A stretch of DNA of 64,000 bases, taken from the NCBI GenBank assembly GCA_943787465.1, contig CALSMN010000004.1, forward strand, positions 124,001 to 188,000, written 5' to 3'. Below the pieces are notes generated by a model that did no database searches, was not told where the DNA came from, and was given only the letters and a program-made list of their open reading frames with translations. This document shows positions 8,390 through 16,375 of this stretch, piece by piece (the stretch's first letter is position 1; each line of letters starts with the position of its first letter). A program made the translations under genes and the position numbers. The stretch is from an uncultured Bacteroidia bacterium (GTDB lineage: Bacteria; Bacteroidota; Bacteroidia; NS11-12g; UBA9320).

Positions 8390-10840
8390 ATGAAAGTTTT
8401 TATTCAAAAATATAGACAACACCTCATTTCAATAGTCATTATTGGTATATTATCTGCTTTGTTTGTTCCTAGCAATTTTAAAAACAAAGCTCCAAGACAA
8501 AATGATATTGTTGAGTATAGAGGAGCGGCAAGTGAGATTAAGGAATATCAAAAGTCTGGCGAACAAATTCTTTGGACAAACGCATTATTTGCTGGTATGC
8601 CTTCCTATGTGATCAGTTTGCAAAATTCAGCAACAATTATCAAATACCTAAAGTTTCCAGGCTATCCACGTGTTTGGTCTCAAATATTCTTATACATCTT
8701 ATGTAGTTTTATCATGTTACTTGCTTTTAAAGTAAGGCCTTGGCTTGCATTAATTGGAGCCATTGGCATGGGATTAGCCACAGAAAATCTGACTATCCTT
8801 GCCGTTGGTCATAACACGAAAGCTAGAGCAATTGGCTACCTACCTCTTGTCATTGCTGGATTACAATATATTTTCACTAACAAAAAACTACTAGGGCTCA
8901 CTCTCTTATCTGCAGGATTTGGACTTGAGTTACAAGCCAACCACGTACAAATTACCTACTACGGAGGATTTATGGTCATTTTATTCATAATCTTCCAATT
9001 CTACCCTTATTTCAAAGAAAAAAAAATAAAGGAATACCTCATTGCCTGCTTTATTGCACTAGCTGGTGCGGGTATTGGATTGGGAGCTAATAGCTTAAAT
9101 ATTTTACTACTGAAAGAATATGCATCTGAGTCTATTCGAGGTAAAAGCGAACTCACAATAACTAAAAATAAAACAGAAAATACTGACAAAAGTGATGGAC
9201 TTACTCAAGATTATGTTTTCTCATACAGCAATGGCTGGTCGGATATTGGAGCTACTATAATCCCTAATTATAGTGGAGGTGACTCTGACAAGTTAAGGCT
9301 GTATTACGGTCAGATTGGAAGTACCTCAGGACCTAAGTATATAGGAGCGAGTCTATTTGTATTGATGGTATTAGGGTTTGTGCTGATCGATGGTGCCCGA
9401 AAGTGGTGGCTATTATCGGTCATGGCAATCACGCTAATTTTATCCATGGGAGGAAATCATTTTACTGGAATCAATGAATTTATGTACAACCATTTCCCTT
9501 TGTATAATAAATTTAGAGCTCCAAGTATGATGATGGTATTGGTTCAGATAAGTGTAGGTCTATTTGCTATATTGGGAGTTGAAAAAGTCCTCCGTGATCC
9601 TAAATATGTAAAAGAAAAATGGAATGCTATGAAGTATGCAGCTTTCACAGCAATCGGTATCATGGTATTACTCTCGTATTCCGGAACGTTATTAAACGAT
9701 TTTAATTCTACTCCTAAAGAAGATGACAACGGACAAACGCTATATGACGCAGATACAGAATATGCTAAAAATATCATACAAAGTCAAGGAGGTGAAATAA
9801 ACCAACTGAATATTGATCAGGTTAAAGATCAATTAGCTGAAATGCGAATTGATAAAATGAAAAAAGACGGGAATCGCAGTCTATTTTTTGGTTTATCTGT
9901 GTTGCTTATTCTTTGGTTGATCTACACAGAAAAAATAAAAAATGCATATGGTTTGGTTGTTTTGGGACTATTAATCACAGCCGATCTTTGGATGGTTGGT
10001 AAACGCTACTTAAATGATAAAGATTTCAAAAAAGAATTAGCATTAGAACAGCCTTTTACTCCATATCAGGCTGATTTAATGATCCAAAAAGATACATCCT
10101 ATTATCGCGTCTTAGACCTAACTCAAAGTATTTTAAATAGCAATAGATGCGCCTACTTTCACAAATCTATAGGAGGGTATAGTGCTGCTAAAATTCGAAG
10201 ATTCCAAGACCTATGGGATTGGCATCTAACAGCGGATTTGCAAGCTGGAAAAGTCACTGGTAACCCAATATTAAATATGTTGAATATGAAATATTTTATT
10301 TATCCAGTTCAACAACAAGGGATCCCCCCTCAATATCAAAATAATCTGGATGCACTGGGCAATGCATGGATTGTTCCTGAAATTTCTGTGGTCGAAAATG
10401 CAGATAGTGCTCTTCTTCAATTAGGGAAAATAGATACCAAGACACAAGGTGTTGTTGAAAAAGAGCATGCTCATCTTATAGCTAAAAAACCTGAAGTAGA
10501 TCGTGAAGCCTCCATCACTTTAACATCTTACCATCCAGAAAAATTGGTCTATTCCTACAACTCAACCACCGAAAATAATGTAGCATTTTCTGAGGTATAC
10601 TACAAAAAAGGGTGGAATGCTTATATCGATGATCTACCTGTAGAGCATTTCAGAATGAATTATATCCTAAGAGGATTGAAGGTGCCTAAAGGAAAACATA
10701 CCATTCGATTTGAATTTTCCCCTGAAACCTATCAGGTAGGATCTATACTCTCCATGACATTTGGTAGTATTATTTATGTATTGATTGGAATATCTCTTTT
10801 TGTTTTCATTCGAAAAGAATTAAGGGATTCCAAAGATTAA
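8390..10840 (+). CDS. YfhO-family membrane protein
   Basis: A large polytopic inner-membrane protein of about 816 residues, with many hydrophobic helices in the first 480 residues, two or more in the middle and one at the C-terminus. The last 250 residues include a periplasmic domain ending in an FSEVYYKKGWNAYIDD segment, typical of the YfhO family. YfhO proteins are linked to glycosylation of lipoteichoic acid or surface polymers in Firmicutes; the Bacteroidota role is undefined. A GTG at 8342 would add 16 residues, but ATG at 8390 gives MKVFIQKYRQH directly before the first helix and fits the promoter box. It follows the glycosyltransferase gene closely. Confidence 0.85.
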   Translation: MKVFIQKYRQHLISIVIIGILSALFVPSNFKNKAPRQNDIVEYRGAASEIKEYQKSGEQILWTNALFAGMPSYVISLQNSATIIKYLKFPGYPRVWSQIFLYILCSFIMLLAFKVRPWLALIGAIGMGLATENLTILAVGHNTKARAIGYLPLVIAGLQYIFTNKKLLGLTLLSAGFGLELQANHVQITYYGGFMVILFIIFQFYPYFKEKKIKEYLIACFIALAGAGIGLGANSLNILLLKEYASESIRGKSELTITKNKTENTDKSDGLTQDYVFSYSNGWSDIGATIIPNYSGGDSDKLRLYYGQIGSTSGPKYIGASLFVLMVLGFVLIDGARKWWLLSVMAITLILSMGGNHFTGINEFMYNHFPLYNKFRAPSMMMVLVQISVGLFAILGVEKVLRDPKYVKEKWNAMKYAAFTAIGIMVLLSYSGTLLNDFNSTPKEDDNGQTLYDADTEYAKNIIQSQGGEINQLNIDQVKDQLAEMRIDKMKKDGNRSLFFGLSVLLILWLIYTEKIKNAYGLVVLGLLITADLWMVGKRYLNDKDFKKELALEQPFTPYQADLMIQKDTSYYRVLDLTQSILNSNRCAYFHKSIGGYSAAKIRRFQDLWDWHLTADLQAGKVTGNPILNMLNMKYFIYPVQQQGIPPQYQNNLDALGNAWIVPEISVVENADSALLQLGKIDTKTQGVVEKEHAHLIAKKPEVDREASITLTSYHPEKLVYSYNSTTENNVAFSEVYYKKGWNAYIDDLPVEHFRMNYILRGLKVPKGKHTIRFEFSPETYQVGSILSMTFGSIIYVLIGISLFVFIRKELRDSKD

Positions 10841-10849
10841 AATAGTCAT

Positions 10850-11959
10850 ATGCAGTTTAGTCAAGTATTCGGTCTAGATCACCTCAAAAAAAAATTAATA
10901 GCAAATATTCAAAATAATCGGCTGCCTCATGCTCAATTATTTTTAGGAGCCGAAGGATCTGGAAAACTTGGTTTAGCATTAGCTCTAACACAATACCTCT
11001 ATTGTTCTGATCGAACAGATGAAGATTCATGTGGAGCGTGTAGTTCTTGCAGAAAAATAAGTTCTCATTCCCATCCCGATGTCCATTTTACGTTTCCTGT
11101 TGCTGCAAGTAAGGAAACAAGTACCCAATACATGAATCAGTGGAGAGAAATGCACGGTGTGTCTCATTATTTTAACACACAAGACTGGATGAGCAGCATC
11201 GCCAAAGATGAAAATAAAACGGCTAACATTACCCGTGAGGAAACACGAAGTATATTGTCTCGATTATCCCTAAAGCCCTTTGAAGGTGATGCAAAAACAT
11301 TGATCATATGGATGCCGGAATATCTCAAGAAAGAGAGCAATGTCCTACTTAAACTGATCGAAGAACCCCCACAAAAAACATATTTTATATTAGTTGCTGA
11401 AGATCTTCAACAATTACTACCTACCATAACAAGCAGAACCCAAATTACTAAAATATCCACCTACACGCTTGCTGAAACTAGCACTTTTTTGCATAATAAA
11501 TATGGTTTAGAAAAATCTCAAATAGCACATATCGGTAGATTAGCAGAGGGAAACTTACGTTTGGCTATTCAACTTATCGAAAACGAAACCAATGACTTTG
11601 CTACCTATTTTAGAGAATGGATGTTAGCTTGCTATAAAAATGATATAAAATCAGTCAGTGAACTGACAGATAAACTTCATAGTTTAGGTAAAAATCAAAT
11701 TCAATTATTTTTAAAACATGGCATTGCTATATTACGAGAATGTCTACTATATCAAACTGTTGGAAACTACATTATCAATGCCGAAACTAATCAGATTCCT
11801 TTCATTGAAAAGCTAAGTTCGACACTCAATGCTTCTTTCATAGAAAAGATTTATGAACAGATGAATGATGTTATTTATCATCTCCAGAGAAATGCAAACC
11901 CTAAGATTGCACTTTTTAATTTATCTATTAACATCCGTTATTATTTTATTCGGAAGTAA
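10850..11959 (+). CDS. holB: DNA polymerase III delta prime subunit
   Basis: Clamp-loader subunit of the replicative polymerase. It has an AAA+ fold with a Walker A-like GAEGSGKL at residues 33-40 and four zinc-module cysteines (52, 61, 64, 67). Sensor-1-type SRTQ occurs near 195 (TITSRTQITK). At 369 residues it is close to the family length. The ATG at 10850 lies 9 bases after the YfhO gene stop, so read-through transcription is possible. RicT-like gene follows, a common pairing in this phylum. Confidence 0.9.
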   Translation: MQFSQVFGLDHLKKKLIANIQNNRLPHAQLFLGAEGSGKLGLALALTQYLYCSDRTDEDSCGACSSCRKISSHSHPDVHFTFPVAASKETSTQYMNQWREMHGVSHYFNTQDWMSSIAKDENKTANITREETRSILSRLSLKPFEGDAKTLIIWMPEYLKKESNVLLKLIEEPPQKTYFILVAEDLQQLLPTITSRTQITKISTYTLAETSTFLHNKYGLEKSQIAHIGRLAEGNLRLAIQLIENETNDFATYFREWMLACYKNDIKSVSELTDKLHSLGKNQIQLFLKHGIAILRECLLYQTVGNYIINAETNQIPFIEKLSSTLNASFIEKIYEQMNDVIYHLQRNANPKIALFNLSINIRYYFIRK

Positions 11960-12053
11960 TATTTATTTTGGGATATATTTGAAGAGCTTAGTGGGTGCTA
12001 ATCATTCTAAAGAATAACACCAAAAAAGGTACTAATATTTAAAAAAAATAAAA

Positions 12054-13268
12054 ATGGGATGTGGAAGTTGCGGAAAAAATAACGGGAGTCATAGTCCTGG
12101 ATGTGGTAACAATGGAGCCTGCAGTACTGGCAGTTGTAATAAACTTAATGTATATAATTGGCTAACAGACATGGTGTTGCCAGAAGACTACGAACCCTTT
12201 AACATAGTTGAGATTCGATTCAAGGGTAGTAAAAAATATTTCTATAAAAATGTGAATCATCTGGAATTATTTACCGGAAATTATGTGGTTGTAGATTCTG
12301 ATATTGGTTATGATATTGGAGAAGTTTCATTAGCTGGTGAATTAGTTAAGCTACATTTAAAAAAATATGGTGTAGATGAGAATAGTAAAGAGATGCGTAC
12401 TATTCAAAGTATCGCAAACGACGAACAACTTAAAAAATACAACTTTTATAAAGACAATGAACAAAAAACCCTAGAGCAAGCCCGAACCATTGCACTTCAA
12501 TTACAACTAAAAATGAAAATTAGTGATATTGAATATCAAGCAGATGGAAAAAAAATTACATTCTATTATACCGCGGAGGGACGTGTTGATTTCAGAGATC
12601 TAATTCGCAGATATGCCTCTGAATTTAAAAGCCGAATTCAAATGCTTCAAGTCAGTTATAGAGAAGAGGCATCCCGATTAGGTGGAATTGGATCTTGTGG
12701 AAGAGAATTATGTTGCAGTACTTGGTTAACCGACTACAAAGTAGTTTCTATGGGTGCTCCGAAAACACAAAACCTATCTATCAATATGCTAAAATTGAGT
12801 GGACAATGTGGGAGACTAAAATGTTGTTTAAATTATGAATTAGAAACCTATCACGAGGCCATCAAATCTTTTCCAAATGAACGAGTTAAACTCAAAACAA
12901 AGTCTGGCTTAGCATCACTCAAAAAAATAGATATCTTGAAAGGCACGGCATGGTATTGCTACGAAAAAAGTTTTGATTGGATCCCTTTAAATTTAGATCG
13001 AGTTAATGAAATTATAACGCTAAACCAAAAAGGAGAAACACCAGAAACACTGAGTGATACAGCAAAAGGAGCTGAGATTGCTTTCAAAACACTTGAATTT
13101 AAGGAGGACCTTTTAGGAGAAACTGACGTTACTCGTATGGATAACAAGAATAAAAAATCCAATCGTTCAAAAAACCAATCCAAAAAGAAAGGGAAACCTC
13201 GCAATTTTAAATCCAATAAACCTCGTGATAATTCTGATGGAAAGCAACCGCCAAAATCACGAAACTAA
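12054..13268 (+). CDS. RicT-like PSP1-domain iron-sulfur protein
   Basis: A 404-residue protein of the RicT/PSP1 (YaaT) family. Residues 1-28 are rich in Cys and Gly, and the PSP1 core carries the family cysteines GSCGRELCC (C215, C220, C221) and CGRLKCCL (C252, C257, C258). In Bacillus the Ric complex binds [4Fe-4S] clusters and affects RNA processing and phosphorelay. No RicA or RicF gene is nearby. The last 50 residues are a basic, low-complexity Lys/Asn/Arg tail that could bind nucleic acid (inference). The 94-base gap before it holds no exact TAnnTTTG box that I found. Confidence 0.88.
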   Translation: MGCGSCGKNNGSHSPGCGNNGACSTGSCNKLNVYNWLTDMVLPEDYEPFNIVEIRFKGSKKYFYKNVNHLELFTGNYVVVDSDIGYDIGEVSLAGELVKLHLKKYGVDENSKEMRTIQSIANDEQLKKYNFYKDNEQKTLEQARTIALQLQLKMKISDIEYQADGKKITFYYTAEGRVDFRDLIRRYASEFKSRIQMLQVSYREEASRLGGIGSCGRELCCSTWLTDYKVVSMGAPKTQNLSINMLKLSGQCGRLKCCLNYELETYHEAIKSFPNERVKLKTKSGLASLKKIDILKGTAWYCYEKSFDWIPLNLDRVNEIITLNQKGETPETLSDTAKGAEIAFKTLEFKEDLLGETDVTRMDNKNKKSNRSKNQSKKKGKPRNFKSNKPRDNSDGKQPPKSRN

Positions 13269-13304
13269 TAGGCTTAAATAGTGGAAAGAATCTTCATTTA
13301 GATC

Positions 13305-14093
13305 ATGCAAGAAAGACACGCTAATAGAAAAAAATACTTTAACGAGCAGGCTCTAACAACTAGAAAATATGTCATACCCTATTTAAAAGAGTTTATTGAT
13401 ATAAACGAAAATACTTCTGTATTAGAAATTGGATGTGGCGAGGCAGGCAATTTAAAACCCTTTTTGGACCTTGGGTGTAAACGAATAGTGGGGATTGACA
13501 TCTCTGAAGGTAGGATAGAAAACGGGAAAATATTTCTAAAAGATCATCCCAATTACAAAAACTTAGAACTCATAGCCGAAGATATTTACAATACATCTAC
13601 AACAGAAGAATTTGATGTTATTATCAGTAGAGATGTAATTGAACACATCCCTAATCAAGAAAAATTCATGCATAGATGTCGCGATTTTATAAAACCAAAT
13701 GGTGTATATTTTATTGGATTCCCTCCCTGGCACAATCCATTTGGAGGGCATCAACAACTTCTTAAAAATAGATTTTTTTCAAAGCTTCCATACTTTCATA
13801 TACTTCCCCGATTTATTTTTCAGGGTATCCTTCAATTGATTGGCGAGAATAAACCTAAAATTAAAGGTATGATGGAAATCTACGACACCCGAATTACAAT
13901 AGATCGATTAAATCGAATTTTAAAAGACAATGACTACTCTATTCTTAAAAAGACAGACTATTTATTCAATCCCAACTATGAAACTAAATTTGGTATTAAA
14001 CCCCGAGAACAATTGAAAATAATTAGTAAAATTCCCTTTTTTAGAAATTTTTTTATTACTGCATCATACTATTTAGTAAGTGCCAATAAATAA
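13305..14093 (+). CDS. Class I SAM-dependent methyltransferase
   Basis: A 262-residue methyltransferase. Motif I VLEIGCGEAGNLKPFL lies near residue 40, GIDISEGRIENG near 63, and motif II ISRDVIEHIPN near 106. A proline-rich FPPWHNPFGGHQQ segment near 145 resembles sugar- or lipid-modifying methyltransferases seen in polysaccharide loci. The substrate is unknown. It starts 36 bases after the RicT-like gene and ends one base before the convergent recR gene. Confidence 0.82.
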   Translation: MQERHANRKKYFNEQALTTRKYVIPYLKEFIDINENTSVLEIGCGEAGNLKPFLDLGCKRIVGIDISEGRIENGKIFLKDHPNYKNLELIAEDIYNTSTTEEFDVIISRDVIEHIPNQEKFMHRCRDFIKPNGVYFIGFPPWHNPFGGHQQLLKNRFFSKLPYFHILPRFIFQGILQLIGENKPKIKGMMEIYDTRITIDRLNRILKDNDYSILKKTDYLFNPNYETKFGIKPREQLKIISKIPFFRNFFITASYYLVSANK

Positions 14094-14094
14094 A

Positions 14095-14703
14095 CTAATC
14101 ATCAATGGTTACTCTATTTTTAATAGATCGAGCCAAAGTGATTTCATCTGCAAACTCTAATTCACCCCCCACAGAAATACCTTTAGATAAGGTACTAACT
14201 TGAACTCCTAATTCTCTTAATTTTTTAGCAATATAATACTCCGTCGTATCCCCTTCTAAAGTTGAACTTAATGCAATTACAGCCTCTTTAATTTCACCTA
14301 ATTTTATCCGATTAAATAATTCAGGGATTTTAATATCTGATGGCCCTACACCATCTACCGGAGATATAACTCCCCCGAGCACATGGAACAAACCATGATA
14401 TTGGCCCGTATTCTCTATGGCGATAACGTCCTGAAAATCTTTGACAATACATACCATAGAGGAATCTTTAGATGGGGAAATGCAAACATTACATAACTCT
14501 GAATCACTCAAATTATAACACTGATTACAAAACTTAATTTGTGATCTCATTTTTTGGAGTGCGTTATTAAGTTCAAGGGTATCTCCTTCTGGTCTTTTTA
14601 ATAAGAATAAAGCCATTCTTAACGCACTTTTCTGACCAATTCCAGGGAATCGAGATAGTTGTTCAACGGCCTTGTTTATTAAATTAGATGATGTTCCGCT
14701 CAT
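14095..14703 (-). CDS. recR: Recombination mediator RecR
   Basis: A 202-residue RecR, which works with RecF and RecO to load RecA at gaps. It has the N-terminal helix-hairpin-helix (RFPGIGQKSALRMA near residue 18), the C4 zinc finger (CNQCYNLS and CNVC, residues about 58-73), and the Toprim domain with the ALSSTLEGDTT motif. Its length matches the family. A TAACTTTG box lies 14 bases upstream, with a TTG exactly 19 bases before the box, a good full Bacteroidota promoter. Confidence 0.96.
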   Translation of the reverse strand: MSGTSSNLINKAVEQLSRFPGIGQKSALRMALFLLKRPEGDTLELNNALQKMRSQIKFCNQCYNLSDSELCNVCISPSKDSSMVCIVKDFQDVIAIENTGQYHGLFHVLGGVISPVDGVGPSDIKIPELFNRIKLGEIKEAVIALSSTLEGDTTEYYIAKKLRELGVQVSTLSKGISVGGELEFADEITLARSIKNRVTIDD

Positions 14704-14717
14704 ATACTACTATAAAG

Positions 14718-14725
14718 CAAAGTTA
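14718..14725 (-). promoter_or_regulatory. -7 promoter box TAACTTTG for recR
   Basis: Exact TAnnTTTG match on the minus strand, 14 bases before the ATG. A TTG (-33 element) sits 19 bases upstream of the box, the expected spacing, so this is the best-supported promoter in the window. Confidence 0.65.
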
Positions 14726-14792
14726 AAAGTTGCAATCAATGTTACAACTAATTGGGGAATCATGTGTTTAACTTGTACTAAACTGTAATACA

Positions 14793-15182
14793 GTGGAGAA
14801 TCATATTAATCTCAATCATCAAATTAATGTTCGTGTATCTCCAAAACATGAAAAAAACAAGCTTGTGCCTGGAGCTAAGCATGTATTCAGTTATAGCGTA
14901 ACTATTTTAAATAATAGTATTGAGGAAATACAACTTACTCGTCGACATTGGTTTATCACGGATGGAGTGCTAGGCATTAGAGAAGTAGAAGGCGAAGGAG
15001 TTATTGGAGAGAAGCCTATCATACTACCTGGATGTTCATTTACATACGAGTCATGGTGCCCAATTGCAGAGAATTATGGAAGTATGAGTGGGTATTTCAC
15101 TTTCATAATACTAAGAACTGGAGAAACTGGATACGCCAATATTGACACATTTCTATTAATACCTCAAGAATGTTTAAATTAA
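14793..15182 (+). CDS. apaG: ApaG (DUF525) domain protein
   Basis: A 129-residue single-domain protein with the ApaG fibronectin-like fold. Landmarks are the segments FSYSVTILNNS, RRHWFITD and the Gly-rich GVIGEKPIILPGCSFTY, plus GSMSGYF near the end. ApaG is linked to Co2+ resistance and Ap4A metabolism in enterics, but its biochemical role is unsettled. The start is GTG at 14793; no ATG precedes it in frame nearby. It is convergent with uppP, 12 bases away. Confidence 0.93.
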   Translation: MENHINLNHQINVRVSPKHEKNKLVPGAKHVFSYSVTILNNSIEEIQLTRRHWFITDGVLGIREVEGEGVIGEKPIILPGCSFTYESWCPIAENYGSMSGYFTFIILRTGETGYANIDTFLLIPQECLN

Positions 15183-15194
15183 TAGGCATACTCT

Positions 15195-16001
15195 TTAACT
15201 AAGAAGACTAAAAGCTATTCCGATAATTCCAATAATCCAACAATAGTATGCGAAATAGGAAAGCTTACTTTTTTTAACAATTGCGATCATCCATTTACAA
15301 GCAAATACCCCCGCAATCAAAGCAGATAAAAATCCGGCTATTAAGGGGATATCGATAATGAATGATGATGGCTGAGCTAGACCCTGATTTGAAAAATCTA
15401 AAATTTCTTTGGCCATTGCTCCAAAAATTAATGGCAATACCATCAGAAAACTAAATCGAGCAGCTTTCTCTCTTTGTATGCCCAATAAAACCGCAATAGC
15501 TATGGTACTTCCACTTCTACTAATTCCAGGTAAAATAGCTACAGCTTGAGTTATCCCTAATAAAATGGCACTATTCATATTGATATCTTTGGTTTGGGTT
15601 AAAAGTCTATCCGAGACATATAATAAAAAACCAGTTAAAAGAAGCATGATACTGACTAGTGTAACATTCCCACTATATAAGCCATCAATTTTATCCTTTA
15701 GAAGAACCCCTACTGCCGCTGCAGGCAACATAGAAATTAGTATTAATAATGAAAATTTCGTTTCTGGGTTCCATTTAAATTTGAATATTCCACTTAAAAT
15801 AGAAATGATGTCATTTCTGAAAACAACAATTGTGCTCAAAGCAGTAGCAAAGTGAAGTATAACAGTAAATAGAAGACCAGCTTCACTTTCGTGAATGTTA
15901 AAAATAGCTTTACCCAGTTCTATATGACCGCTACTACTTACGGGTAAAAATTCCGTGAGCCCTTGCACTAACCCTAAAACAATGGACTCCCACAGGCTCA
16001 T
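15195..16001 (-). CDS. uppP: Undecaprenyl-diphosphatase UppP/BacA
   Basis: A 268-residue inner-membrane phosphatase that recycles undecaprenyl pyrophosphate for peptidoglycan and polysaccharide synthesis. Signature motifs are GLTEFLPVSSSGH (residues about 14-26) and GISRSGSTIA (about 157-166), with about eight hydrophobic helices. Its ATG overlaps the stop of the upstream DUF3098 gene by one base. This DUF3098-uppP pairing is common in the phylum, where ftsX often precedes; ftsX is absent here. Confidence 0.97.
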   Translation of the reverse strand: MSLWESIVLGLVQGLTEFLPVSSSGHIELGKAIFNIHESEAGLLFTVILHFATALSTIVVFRNDIISILSGIFKFKWNPETKFSLLILISMLPAAAVGVLLKDKIDGLYSGNVTLVSIMLLLTGFLLYVSDRLLTQTKDINMNSAILLGITQAVAILPGISRSGSTIAIAVLLGIQREKAARFSFLMVLPLIFGAMAKEILDFSNQGLAQPSSFIIDIPLIAGFLSALIAGVFACKWMIAIVKKSKLSYFAYYCWIIGIIGIAFSLLS

Positions 16002-16240
16002 TATTTCTGAGTAGGTTTTTTCATTATTGCAAAAATTTCAATAATAAACCCAATAATAACTACTACTGGGGCCAAAGTTATTTTTCTAAAGTCATAGATA
16101 TCTTCTTTGCCATACATGAGTACAAAGCCAGTAATAATAACGAGCAATCCAATCAACATCCAGAGGTAGTTTGATTTTCCAAAAACAAATTGATTGGTAG
16201 GTATTTTTGTCTCTTTATTCATTTTCTTTATATCAGCCAT
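16001..16240 (-). CDS. DUF3098 family small membrane protein
   Basis: A 79-residue protein with a short polar N-terminus (MADIKKMNKETKIP) and two hydrophobic helices (about residues 28-47 and 57-72). This matches DUF3098, found mainly between ftsX and uppP in Bacteroidota. The function is unknown; the neighbourhood suggests envelope or division work. It overlaps uppP by one base, so the two are translated together. Confidence 0.85.
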   Translation of the reverse strand: MADIKKMNKETKIPTNQFVFGKSNYLWMLIGLLVIITGFVLMYGKEDIYDFRKITLAPVVVIIGFIIEIFAIMKKPTQK

Positions 16241-16280
16241 ACTATAAGTATTGAATTGTTGTCATCAATTATGAGTTACG

Positions 16281-16288
16281 CAAAAATA
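16281..16288 (-). promoter_or_regulatory. -7 promoter box TATTTTTG for DUF3098-uppP
   Basis: Exact TAnnTTTG match on the minus strand, 40 bases before the ATG at 16240. It is the only candidate seen for this two-gene unit. Confidence 0.4.
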
Positions 16289-16349
16289 ACATCAAATTGT
16301 ATCGATTCCACTTTTCTACTTAAAATCTATTAAATGCTGTTGGTTCTAG

Positions 16350-16357
16350 TACTTTTG
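16350..16357 (+). promoter_or_regulatory. -7 promoter box TACTTTTG for leuS
   Basis: Exact TAnnTTTG match, 18 bases before the leuS ATG. Confidence 0.5.
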
Positions 16358-16375
16358 TGCTTTGCAAAAAATTGA

